A stretch of 58,816 bases of DNA from Clostridiaceae bacterium (lineage in GTDB: Bacteria; Bacillota; Clostridia; Lachnospirales; Lachnospiraceae): NCBI GenBank assembly GCA_018378255.1, contig JAGZXV010000011.1, positions 1 through 58,816 of the forward strand. Reading direction: 5' to 3'. The translations under genes and the position numbers were made by a program. Below the pieces are notes generated by a model. It was not told the DNA's origin. It ran no database searches and worked only from the letters and a program-made list of their open reading frames with translations. Every line of letters begins with the position of its first letter. Positions within the stretch are counted from its first letter, which is position 1. Of this stretch, positions 27,148-35,878 are shown one piece after another.

Positions 27148-27621
27148 TCATAAACTTCCGGCCAAATATTCTTCTATGCACTCCACGGTAAACCGGTGGT
27201 CCTCAAAATGGCTCATCCCGGAAACACAAATCGTTCCTATCATGCCCGCCTGTTCCACATAGACAGGTACTGCGCCTCCCAGGGCCAGATATTCCATCGG
27301 TTCCCGCCCTCTGTCTTTTATAGTTAACCCACTCTCCTGCAGTTCATAAAATATACTAAGAGACGGACATCGAAACGCCTGTGCCACATTGGATTTTCTG
27401 ATCACCGCCCGTTCATGGTTTAAATCCGTTCCGTCAAAAGCATAATAAAACAGTGTTTTTTGATTCACCTTTATCATCATGGCCAGATCAACCCCTCTGT
27501 CCATCGCTTTTTGTACCATCCGATTGCCCAGTTTATAGGCGTCCTCTGCTAGAAAACGCTTAAAATGAATCCCTTCCATCTGCCTCTTCAGCTCAGACTG
27601 TCTGCTTTCGTATTCTCCCAT
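27148..27621 (-). CDS. UPF0303/HbpS-type protein
   Basis: 157 residues. Family signatures are FDEEDA-like FLAEDAYKLG, YLALGGAVPVYVE and IGTICVSGMSHFEDH. Related HbpS/GlcG proteins bind or degrade heme or bind small acids, and they are often encoded beside organic-acid gene clusters; the biochemical role here is unclear. AGGAGAAGG precedes the start. It heads the transporter part of the operon after a 377-bp gap. Confidence 0.8.
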   Translation of the reverse strand: MGEYESRQSELKRQMEGIHFKRFLAEDAYKLGNRMVQKAMDRGVDLAMMIKVNQKTLFYYAFDGTDLNHERAVIRKSNVAQAFRCPSLSIFYELQESGLTIKDRGREPMEYLALGGAVPVYVEQAGMIGTICVSGMSHFEDHRFTVECIEEYLAGSL

Positions 27622-27998
27622 ATCCTTCTCCTCACATCTGCTGCCGCTTTCACATCTTTTGTTTATTTTGTATATTTTTTATGTTTTTAATCTTTATTAT
27701 TATACATATCGTACTATATATTTTTTGAATCTTCCAATACCTAAATGTTATTACCCACATAACCATTAAGTTACCAATCACCATTTCCTGCTTCCCTGCC
27801 GTTTTAAAAATGCCTTGAAGGTTCAGCGTAAATACCGTTCAAATGACCTCATTTGTAAAGGACAGGGTATTCTATGCCAACCTCCAAGGCAGTCCATGGA
27901 CGTTTTGCGCTCAGCGTTTACTGCGCCGGCCTTAATTCAGGTAAAAACAAGGTATATCATTCGATGTGATTGCAAAACCGCTGCTGTTTTATGATTAA
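27622..27998. other. Intergenic gap inside the catabolic cluster
   Basis: 377 bp with no gene. A minus-strand TATAAT (27699-27704) suggests a separate promoter for the UPF0303-transporter genes. An imperfect inverted repeat beginning TGCCTTGAAGGTT (27811) and ending AACCTCCAAGGCA (27889) could be a terminator or attenuator after the lyase gene. Confidence 0.45.
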
Positions 27999-28889
27999 TT
28001 ATCCAATAATCATCTGGGTCTCAACCAACGCTTTTCTGATCCTCTCGACTTCCGCTTCACTCCTGGGAAGAAACGGTTTTTTCGGAACCCCTATATCCAC
28101 TCCCAGCATCGGCAGTACCGCATGATAGAAAGGAACCGGGATTCCATCTCCTGTTACAGACCGGAGAAGGTTGGCTTTCAGCTGCATATCTCTCGCCTTC
28201 TGGAAATTCCCGGATTTACAGTTCTCATAGATTTCCTTTATAAATCCAGGGAAGGCATTGGATAATCCGGACACCACTCCGTGCGCTCCGCCCACTACCG
28301 CCGGCACCAGATGGGTCTGGGATCCGATCAGGAACAAGAAACCTTCATTATCTACCTTTGCCATATAGTCATAGAACAGCGCAATGTCCGCCGAACTGTC
28401 TTTCACACCCTGTAGCCCGATATCTGCCAGCTCCTTCAGCAGGTCTCCGGTGATGCAGAAATTGGAATATTTCGGATTATTGTATGCGATCACCGGAAGG
28501 CTGGTAGCTGCGATTAAATCTTTGTAATACTGGATGATCACATCCTTTGTGTGGCGGTAATAGCAGGGAGTTACGGCTGCGACCGCATCCGCTCCCACGG
28601 ATTCCGCATGTTTCGCCAGTTCTATGGTGCTGTTCGTGTCCGTACATCCGATCATGAAGATCACCGGAACTTTTCCTTTGGCCTCTTTCATAACGGTTTT
28701 TGCAACCGTCTTTCTCTCTTCCACCGTCATAATAGGGCCTGAGCCATACGATCCTCCCACAAACAAGCCATCTACCTTATCCACAAGATACTTGATGTAG
28801 TTTGTAAGCTTTTCTACATCTACCGCCCCTTCTTCTGTAAATGGGGTGATAACCGCCGGGTAAACTCCTGAAAACTTTTTGATATCCAT
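27999..28889 (-). CDS. DHDPS/N-acetylneuraminate lyase-family aldolase or dehydratase, atypical active site
   Basis: 296 residues from ATG 28889 (MDIKKFSGVYPAV), preceded by AAGGAGG. TIM-barrel class I lyase with Schiff-base Lys163 in GVKDSSAD and Tyr136 in AYNNP. The DapA GTTGE motif is replaced by GSYGSG (46-51), and the Arg that binds the dipicolinate carboxylate in DapA is absent, so lysine synthesis is unlikely. The family includes KDG aldolase, 5-keto-4-deoxyglucarate dehydratase and others acting on 2-oxo acids. With a KDG-kinase-like gene upstream and an aldehyde dehydrogenase downstream, cleavage or dehydration of a 2-keto-3-deoxy acid is inferred. Confidence 0.82.
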   Translation of the reverse strand: MDIKKFSGVYPAVITPFTEEGAVDVEKLTNYIKYLVDKVDGLFVGGSYGSGPIMTVEERKTVAKTVMKEAKGKVPVIFMIGCTDTNSTIELAKHAESVGADAVAAVTPCYYRHTKDVIIQYYKDLIAATSLPVIAYNNPKYSNFCITGDLLKELADIGLQGVKDSSADIALFYDYMAKVDNEGFLFLIGSQTHLVPAVVGGAHGVVSGLSNAFPGFIKEIYENCKSGNFQKARDMQLKANLLRSVTGDGIPVPFYHAVLPMLGVDIGVPKKPFLPRSEAEVERIRKALVETQMIIG

Positions 28890-28964
28890 TTCTTTTTCCT
28901 CCTTATATGCACTTTGTATATTGTATAATGTATTTCTTTCAAAAAAAAATAAAACGATAACCAC

Positions 28965-29033
28965 CTAAGCCTCAATCAGCGCTTTTCCGAATCTTTCAAC
29001 CTCCTCCTGCTGCAGATCGGAGGAGGTTTGCAT
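28965..29033 (-). pseudogene. Possible remnant of a second DHDPS-family C-terminus
   Basis: A 22-residue frame ends QQEEVERFGKALIEA and a stop, closely echoing the tail AEVERIRKALVET of the lyase just downstream. It lies between the kinase and the lyase. It may be the leftover of a duplicated lyase, but the match is short. Confidence 0.35.
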
Positions 29034-29080
29034 TTCACTGTCATTCTCTCATCCACCCCCTTTCTTCTGAAAATGTTTTT

Positions 29081-30034
29081 TTATCGATTAATCTCCGTAC
29101 TGCCGCAGATAAAATCACTGACCTCTTTCCTGGTCGGAAATGCCTCAATATTCCCCTTCACCGTAACCGTCATCGCTCCAACCGCATTGGCTAATCTCAT
29201 TCTCTCTCCAATCGTAAGCCCTTCCAGGGTCCCTGCCAGGATTCCTGCTGCAAATGCATCTCCGGCTCCAAATGCATCAACAACCTTTTTTACTTTAAAC
29301 CCGCATGATACCTCTCTCTTACCGTCTTCATAGCCAATACAGCCCTCGGCTCCTATTTTCACAATAACCGTCTTAACACCGTAACCCTGGATGATCTCTG
29401 CTATCTTATCCGGGTCGGAAGTTCCATATAACAAACTGCCTTCTTCTAATCCGGGAAGTGCAATATCCACATATCTCATCAACCGGTCAATGGTTTTTCC
29501 TGCATCCTCCAATGTCCACACTTTTAACCTTAGATTGGGATCAAATGCAACTAAAATACCATTTTCTTTGGCAGTCTGCATAGCCCTTTCCACTGTTTTA
29601 GCCGCACTTTCACTGATTGCTGGTGTGATTCCTGTAATATGCATAATTTTTGAAGTCTTTATATAATCTTCCTTCAGTATTTCCGGTGTCATAGTGCTGG
29701 CGGCCGAACCTTTCCGGTAATAGAAATTTTTGCTTTCCCCATTATCCAGTCTCTGACGAAAGAAAATACCTGTCATCGCATCATCCGCCATCTGAACCTG
29801 GCTTACATCCACTCCTTCCCCCCGGATCTGGTTCAAAATCCTGTACCCAAACTCATCCTCCCCTAATTTACTGATCCATCCGGCAGTATGCCCCAGCCGG
29901 ATCAATGCAACCGCCGTATTGGTTTCAGCTCCACCGGTATGACATTCAAAGTTGTAACTGTATCTCAGCCTGCCGGCATTCAGACTGTCGAACACCGCCA
30001 TAGTTTCCCCTATTGTAACTACTTCCGGCATCAT
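29081..30034 (-). CDS. PfkB-family sugar kinase, 2-keto-3-deoxygluconate kinase-like
   Basis: 317 residues. Ribokinase-fold signatures: GGAETN (34-39), FDPNLR, and GAGDAFAAG (256-264) with catalytic Asp259. YYRKGSAAS at 105-113 is characteristic of KDG kinases (KdgK). It phosphorylates a sugar acid such as 2-keto-3-deoxygluconate. First gene of the minus-strand cluster, divergent from the LysR regulator; GGGGG lies close to the start, and ATG 30031 is an equally possible start. Confidence 0.87.
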   Translation of the reverse strand: MMPEVVTIGETMAVFDSLNAGRLRYSYNFECHTGGAETNTAVALIRLGHTAGWISKLGEDEFGYRILNQIRGEGVDVSQVQMADDAMTGIFFRQRLDNGESKNFYYRKGSAASTMTPEILKEDYIKTSKIMHITGITPAISESAAKTVERAMQTAKENGILVAFDPNLRLKVWTLEDAGKTIDRLMRYVDIALPGLEEGSLLYGTSDPDKIAEIIQGYGVKTVIVKIGAEGCIGYEDGKREVSCGFKVKKVVDAFGAGDAFAAGILAGTLEGLTIGERMRLANAVGAMTVTVKGNIEAFPTRKEVSDFICGSTEINR

Positions 30035-30130
30035 CCTGCCCCCTTTTCTTTTTATCTCTGCCCTTCAATTTATGATTTTATTATAAACACCAGATTGTTC
30101 TTTGTAAAATACATAAACCGAATCGGACAG

Positions 30131-30146
30131 ATAACCAATTGGTTAT
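30131..30146. promoter_or_regulatory. Palindromic operator candidate between kinase and LysR genes
   Basis: A perfect 16-bp palindrome ATAACCAATTGGTTAT, followed at 30157 by a related ATAACCGTAT. It lies in the divergent promoter region, the usual place for LysR binding. Binding is inferred. Confidence 0.5.
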
Positions 30147-30329
30147 TAAAGTGAAATAACCGTATAATAACAAGTATTTTTTATACAAACCGACGAATTT
30201 CCTTATCATATTTTCCATTATTTTCCAGCTTGTAAACCTATATTTATTGTAATATAATTTTTATAATGTTCTCATAATGTGCATAACAGTATCATTCTGC
30301 CCGGCAATCAAATACTAGGAGGTTTTATA

Positions 30330-31238
30330 ATGACAATTCGACACTTTCGTGTTTTCAATGAAGTTTGCAAACATATGAATATGACACAGGCATCAAAAAT
30401 CCTTCATGTGTCCCAGCCGTCCATCAGTAAAACAATAGGAGAACTTGAAGACTGGTATGGTGTTAAATTATTTGAAAGGCTTGATAAGAAGCTTTATCTG
30501 ACAGAAGCGGGGAAAACTATTTACCACCACTCCATCTATTTGGTGGATACATACGACAAAATCGACAGTGAAATCCGCCATACCGCTACCAATGATTTAA
30601 TCAGAATTGGAGCCAGCGTCACTGTTGGGACCAGTATATTAAGTGACATCATCTCTTCCTTTAAACTTCTATATCCTGATATTCAATATCGTGTTTATAT
30701 CGAAAATACCCAGCGCGTACAAAGTTTGTTATTAAATAATGATATCGATATTGCTCTGATCGAAGGCTGCATCGACAATCCCGTATTGATTACGGAACAG
30801 TTTATGGAAGCTGATGTAGTGGCTGTCTATAGCCAGAATCATCCATTTTACCAACTGGATTCCATAACGGTAAGGGATCTGGAAACCGCAGACTTTATCA
30901 TTCGTGAGCCGGGCAGCGGAACCAGAATACAATTTGAAAAAGTGACAAAAGAACTGGGGATTCAGTGGACCCCCACCTGGATCTGCCATAACACACAGGC
31001 GATTAAAAATGCAGTTGCCGCAGGCCACGGCGTAGGGGTGCTGTCCAAACTCTCTGTCCGGAAAAGGCTGAAAAGCGGTGAATTTAAAGCGATCCCATAC
31101 TTAAATATGAAACAGGATTTTTATATCGTTTATCATAAAGAAAAGTTCATGCCGAAGATGCTGCTCACTTTTAAAAAACATATTATTAACAGCTTTAATA
31201 AGCTGGAACTGGATCTGATAAATCCGGCAGGCAGATAA
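30330..31238 (+). CDS. LysR-type transcriptional regulator
   Basis: 302 residues from ATG 30330, with AGGAGG upstream. N-terminal winged HTH (FNEVCKHMNMTQASKILHVS, then QPSISKTIGELE) and a C-terminal periplasmic-binding-like effector domain (IRIGASVTVGTSILSDII, DIALIEG, GHGVGVLSK). Divergent from the kinase-lyase-transporter-sulfur cluster, so it probably controls it in response to the imported acid or an intermediate. Confidence 0.9.
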   Translation: MTIRHFRVFNEVCKHMNMTQASKILHVSQPSISKTIGELEDWYGVKLFERLDKKLYLTEAGKTIYHHSIYLVDTYDKIDSEIRHTATNDLIRIGASVTVGTSILSDIISSFKLLYPDIQYRVYIENTQRVQSLLLNNDIDIALIEGCIDNPVLITEQFMEADVVAVYSQNHPFYQLDSITVRDLETADFIIREPGSGTRIQFEKVTKELGIQWTPTWICHNTQAIKNAVAAGHGVGVLSKLSVRKRLKSGEFKAIPYLNMKQDFYIVYHKEKFMPKMLLTFKKHIINSFNKLELDLINPAGR

Positions 31239-31255
31239 TTTTATCAAAATAATAA

Positions 31256-31288
31256 GGGGAGCTATGCTCCTGCGAGTCATAACTCCCC
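31256..31288. terminator. Bidirectional terminator between LysR and the coiled-coil gene
   Basis: GGGGAGCTATG pairs with CATAACTCCCC (one mismatch) around an 11-base loop, followed by ATTTTTC on the plus strand; the minus side has TTATTTTG. It lies between two convergent genes. Confidence 0.75.
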
Positions 31289-31300
31289 ATTTTTCTTTCC

Positions 31301-33403
31301 TTAATTGAAAATCGATGTAATTGCTTCCCATATCTTCTTAAACACATTAACAATCTTAGCCCAAATCCCGGTCTCCACCTCCGCCGGTTCGATATCAATA
31401 GCATTGGTATTTAAGCTCTCTTCAGAGATTTCCTGGGTTCTCAATATCACCTGTATGCTGTCCGGTGACGGATTTTTGTCAGATGTAAATGATATCATAT
31501 CCTCTTCCACATCCAGGTTCAGTAAATTAGTTTCATCTTCCACCTTATCGATTTCATTTTTCACACTGTCTTTCAGCTCATGGGTGGCGTCCTTCACTTT
31601 ATCCCTGGAGGATGGCTCCGCTGCCTTTTCAAAGATATCAATCAGGCCGTCCAGCGTCTTTTCCGTTCCGGATTCCACCGCATCGCGGTTGTTTTTAGCG
31701 GTCTGCTGCACCACCCGGAGCGCATTTACCAGGCTGCTGCTGCCGTCGCTCATCAGCACAGCAGTCTCAGCCGCATGGTCGAGCATTGCGTGGAAGCTGT
31801 CTTTATTCTCATTGACCGTCTTATTCAGGTCATAGACATTGGAAATCAGACTGTCCATATCGTCCAGCACATCGCTCAGCTTTCCCGCCACGCTGCTGGT
31901 ATCTCCTACCGCCGAACGTCCTCCGGCTTTTACTTCTTTTGTTATCTCTTTCATACGGTCCAGCAGATTTCTTGTGCTGTTTATCGCTTCACGGTACATG
32001 TCAAAAATATTATTTATCTGGCTGAGATCGCTTGAGATATAATCCGGGTCAAGGCTTCCAATCTGGGCCATTATGACGGCTAATTGGTCCGGATCCACAT
32101 AACCGCCAAGCTGGTCTGAAAGCTGGGCTATAATCCCTTTCAGCTTCTCAACCGCTTCTCCGGCGGCTTCACCGTCCAGATCTTCTCCGCTGCCGGATAT
32201 GCCTTCCTCCAGCTGATCCAGTGTATTTTCCAAATCATCCAGTTTTCCGTTAATAATATCTGCAATGGAATCTGCCTTATCCGAATCGGAATGGCCGATA
32301 TCGTATTTCAGTTCATCCAGATTCTCGTGAAGATCATCCAATTGGGCGGATAATCCTCCCACTCCGTCACTGGCATCGGTCAGGGTATCCACCATATGAT
32401 CCAGATCATTACTGATCTGGTCCAGGGTTTCCTTGCTGTTATTGATGTCGGGAGCCAGTTCTGCGATCTTTCCGCTAAGCGCCTGCAATTCATCCAATCC
32501 CTGATCCGCATTGGCATAAAAACTATCCTTGGCCGCATCAAAATTCTCCTTGGCTTTCTTCAGTTCGGCCAGGCCCTCTTTCGTCGAATCCATTCCGGAT
32601 GTCACCCGGTCCAATTTATCCAGGATTTCATCCATTCCATCCAGCAGCTCGTCGGTAGAATCGGAAACCGTATCCTTGACCTCCTTGATATCCTTTATTT
32701 CCTTCATCTGGTCTAAGGTTCCCGGAATCATCAGCATAATGATCCCCATAGTCTCAAAATTGCTCGTTCCAATCTCAATATGGAACGTCTTCTCCTGCCC
32801 TGGAACCGCTGCAAATATAATGGCTTTATAAGTACCAATAGACTGGGTCTGGGAACCAGGGGCTGAAACGCTGTTCACATTTTCCATATCCACCAGAGTT
32901 CCTGCCTGGAGAATCATATTATTCTTATAGTAATCGTTTGCGGCTTCATTCGGTATGCATTTCACATCGATCTCCACCAATCCGTCCGCGCCCACAAGTT
33001 TTTGGGCTTCTATGGGAACACCGTTCAATTTATAGGATATGTCGAATGTCCAGGGCAGAATCACGCTGTCATTGTCCAACTGGCATTCGTAATAGAAACG
33101 CTCTTTCACATCCTGATCGAGCTGCCAGCTCACCCCATCCTGCGTCACAACCGGCTGGGCATAATTTGACATGTTGGTCACATCATGGTAGGTTCCATAA
33201 TCGGTAAAAGAACGTATCCCATTTAAACTGCACCCTTTTACAATACTGGTCTCCTGAGGACTTCCGTAATAATCCAAATTTACATATAACGCCTCATCCG
33301 TATCCACTGCCGGCGGGCCTGCAACTACTTCCGCTGCCATCGTACAGCTAAGAAGCGCGGCGCTGAGTAATGACGCTGCTATCCGTTTTCTATTCTTCCA
33401 CAT
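31301..33403 (-). CDS. Large secreted/envelope coiled-coil protein partnered with the MMPL transporter
   Basis: 700 residues with an N-terminal signal sequence (about 1-28). A beta-rich region of about 200 residues is followed by roughly 350 residues of coiled coil resembling YhgE/Pip-type envelope proteins, with many Asp and Leu heptads. The C-terminus ends with an amphipathic or weakly hydrophobic segment. The start overlaps the MMPL gene by 14 bp, so the two are translationally coupled and likely work together at the membrane. Cargo unknown. Confidence 0.65.
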   Translation of the reverse strand: MWKNRKRIAASLLSAALLSCTMAAEVVAGPPAVDTDEALYVNLDYYGSPQETSIVKGCSLNGIRSFTDYGTYHDVTNMSNYAQPVVTQDGVSWQLDQDVKERFYYECQLDNDSVILPWTFDISYKLNGVPIEAQKLVGADGLVEIDVKCIPNEAANDYYKNNMILQAGTLVDMENVNSVSAPGSQTQSIGTYKAIIFAAVPGQEKTFHIEIGTSNFETMGIIMLMIPGTLDQMKEIKDIKEVKDTVSDSTDELLDGMDEILDKLDRVTSGMDSTKEGLAELKKAKENFDAAKDSFYANADQGLDELQALSGKIAELAPDINNSKETLDQISNDLDHMVDTLTDASDGVGGLSAQLDDLHENLDELKYDIGHSDSDKADSIADIINGKLDDLENTLDQLEEGISGSGEDLDGEAAGEAVEKLKGIIAQLSDQLGGYVDPDQLAVIMAQIGSLDPDYISSDLSQINNIFDMYREAINSTRNLLDRMKEITKEVKAGGRSAVGDTSSVAGKLSDVLDDMDSLISNVYDLNKTVNENKDSFHAMLDHAAETAVLMSDGSSSLVNALRVVQQTAKNNRDAVESGTEKTLDGLIDIFEKAAEPSSRDKVKDATHELKDSVKNEIDKVEDETNLLNLDVEEDMISFTSDKNPSPDSIQVILRTQEISEESLNTNAIDIEPAEVETGIWAKIVNVFKKIWEAITSIFN

Positions 33404-35543
33404 TCTCCTCTGCCTCCTTCTCCTTCAACTGCTTTTTCGCCTTATTCCGGCGCATCTGTTCTTTCAGCATATTCCACCTCTGCTTCAGGCTTATGTCCGG
33501 GTGTCCGTTGTCTTTTACGATCCAGCGGTCTGCCAGGGTCAGCAGATACGGCAGCAAAAACAGCACCATCACCACGCTGATTAAAGCGCCTCTTCCGATC
33601 AGATGGCCCAGATCCGCAATGGCCGCAACCGAAGAGATCATATAAAGCCCATAACCCACTATCGTAAGAATGGAACCGGAGGTCAGGATGGACAGCGCGC
33701 TTCTGGATACGGTATGCTTCACCGCCCTGCCCTTTTCCTTATAGTCCCTGCGGCTCTCCACATAGTTGTTGGTCATCAGAATGGAATAATCCACTGTCGC
33801 CCCAAGCTGCAGACAGCTCACAATAATATATCCCAGATAAAGCATCTTCTCCCCCTTAAAATAAGGCAGCGCCATGTTGAAGAAAATGGCAACCTCAATG
33901 GGAATCAGCACGATTAACGGCACCATAACCGATTTGAACGTGATCAGGATCACCACAGCAACACCGAGAATGGACAGGATATTTACGAAATTATAATCCG
34001 CCGTAATGGTCTTTTTTATATCCTGGGTAGACGGTGTAACACCCGTTACATAAGCTCCTTCCGGGTAATATTTTTTAACAATACGGTCAATTTCATCTGC
34101 ACATTGAAATGCGAACCCGCTTTCATCAGACGTCTTTATGTACATCATGATTCTGCTGTAATCATCCGTATGAAGCAGGCTGGTTGCGCTTTTAGGAAGA
34201 ATGCTTTCCGGTATCCCTTCCGGTATGGTTCCGGCCAGTGATGTGACGGATCTCATATAGTACAAATCATCCAGCTCATCCGTAAGGGCCTTTTCCGTCA
34301 CCATATTGGTATTCGGCACTATGGCCAGGATTAAATTGCTCTTTCCGAATTTTCCATTGATTTTCTGCTCATCTTCGTATACCTTTGTTCCCGGGCTGGA
34401 TCCGAGAGCGCTGTTTCCGAATGTAAATGAATTCATATTCTGCGCAACATACATTGGGATCACTAAAATTACGACAACCGCCAGCACGACATAGCGCACC
34501 TGGTATACAAATGTCCCCAACTTATGAAAAGCCGGCATAAAGGAACGGTGAGCTGTTCTTTCAACCAGCTTTCCCCATCTGAGAAGCAGGGCCGGCATCA
34601 GGAACAGAACGGTCAAAAGGCTGATCACAATTCCCTTAGCCAAAACAAATCCCAAGTCCTTGCCAATGGAAAAACGCATCAGCATCAGCACGATAAATCC
34701 CACAATCGTGGTAGCTCCGCTGGAAAGAATGGAAGACATGGAACCTCGGATCGCATTTTTTAATGCCGGTTCAGGATCCAGCCCTTTATTTTTTTCCTTT
34801 ATGAAGGAATGCAGCAGAAAAACGGAATAGTCCATGGCTATTGCCAGCTGCAGGATCGATGCCACACTGAACGTTAAAAATGAAATCCGGCCAATGATTA
34901 TATTGGTTCCCATATTGATGATAATCGCAATTCCCATAACCATTAAAAACATCACCGGTTCAAACCAGGAAGTAGTGGTCAGACAGAGAATCACAGCGAT
35001 CATCACCACCCCCAGCACCATGGCAATCGATATCTCCCGCATCAGCGTTTCGCTTAATGATTTGCTCTGCACCGCCGATCCCATAAAATATCCTTTATCT
35101 CCGGTTATCTTTTTCATCTCATTGATGGCAGACTTGGTAAGGGCATCGCTGTCCCCTTCCTCAAAGATAATATCCATCACCGCGTAACTGTCCTTATAAT
35201 AATCCTGGATATTATCATACTTTATGAATATATTGGCCCGGTACACATCTGTGGCCGTATCCGCCCACATCACCATATCCACGCCGTCCACATCCGCAAT
35301 TCTGTCCTTATAGATCTTAGCCTCATACAAGGAAACCGGCCCCACCATCACTCTGGCCGTACCTGGATATCCGAATTCATCCTCCATCAGGTTTAATCCC
35401 TGTTTCGACGGCACATCATCCGGCAGATATTCGCTCAGGTCATAATTCACCTGTACAAAACAGGCCGCAATGACAGAAAAAATCACCGCCGCCGCAAAAA
35501 TCTTCTCAATCAGTCTGCCCTTTTTAATAATAAAATCAATCAT
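33390..35543 (-). CDS. MMPL/RND-family transporter
   Basis: 717 residues from ATG 35543 (MIDFIIKKG). About 12 membrane helices in two six-helix halves, each followed or preceded by a large extracytoplasmic loop. Signatures include AIAMDYSVFLLHSFIKE and LGATVDYSILMTNNYVESR, the duplicated RND motif 4-like segments with the Asp-Tyr pair for proton relay. Family members move lipids or drugs out of the membrane. Coupled to the coiled-coil partner gene downstream. Confidence 0.88.
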   Translation of the reverse strand: MIDFIIKKGRLIEKIFAAAVIFSVIAACFVQVNYDLSEYLPDDVPSKQGLNLMEDEFGYPGTARVMVGPVSLYEAKIYKDRIADVDGVDMVMWADTATDVYRANIFIKYDNIQDYYKDSYAVMDIIFEEGDSDALTKSAINEMKKITGDKGYFMGSAVQSKSLSETLMREISIAMVLGVVMIAVILCLTTTSWFEPVMFLMVMGIAIIINMGTNIIIGRISFLTFSVASILQLAIAMDYSVFLLHSFIKEKNKGLDPEPALKNAIRGSMSSILSSGATTIVGFIVLMLMRFSIGKDLGFVLAKGIVISLLTVLFLMPALLLRWGKLVERTAHRSFMPAFHKLGTFVYQVRYVVLAVVVILVIPMYVAQNMNSFTFGNSALGSSPGTKVYEDEQKINGKFGKSNLILAIVPNTNMVTEKALTDELDDLYYMRSVTSLAGTIPEGIPESILPKSATSLLHTDDYSRIMMYIKTSDESGFAFQCADEIDRIVKKYYPEGAYVTGVTPSTQDIKKTITADYNFVNILSILGVAVVILITFKSVMVPLIVLIPIEVAIFFNMALPYFKGEKMLYLGYIIVSCLQLGATVDYSILMTNNYVESRRDYKEKGRAVKHTVSRSALSILTSGSILTIVGYGLYMISSVAAIADLGHLIGRGALISVVMVLFLLPYLLTLADRWIVKDNGHPDISLKQRWNMLKEQMRRNKAKKQLKEKEAEENVEE

Positions 35544-35692
35544 TCTGTCATCATCCTCTTTTCCATCTCCGCAATATAACATAATACGATTCTATTTCTT
35601 TGTAATTATACAAATGCTGCCAGTTGGTTGATTTTTAGACAAAATGATAAAACTGTCTAAAAAGCATATTTCATATATTTACGAAAATGCTC

Positions 35693-35721
35693 TTGTAAAA
35701 AATTCTGCCATCAGTTATAAT
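35693..35721 (+). promoter_or_regulatory. Promoter of the DUF5688 gene
   Basis: TTGTAA (35693-35698) and TATAAT (35716-35721) with a 17-bp spacer. It lies in a 335-bp divergent gap between the MMPL gene and the DUF5688 gene; the leader would be about 150 bases. Nothing else distinctive was seen in this gap. Confidence 0.6.
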
Positions 35722-35878
35722 AGCTCTAAATCTTAAATTTCTAAAATCCTGATTTCCGTTCCGGAAAATTTTCCTCTCATTAAATACTTCATTTTCTTTC
35801 ATATTGTGATCATATCTATTATATGTTTCTGCTCATACCGCAGTTTACATAAAAACCATTTCTCAAGGAGGTATACGC

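Noticed and set aside
27999..28889. dapA (lysine biosynthesis)
   Set aside because: The GTTGE loop and carboxylate-binding Arg are missing, and the context is catabolic.
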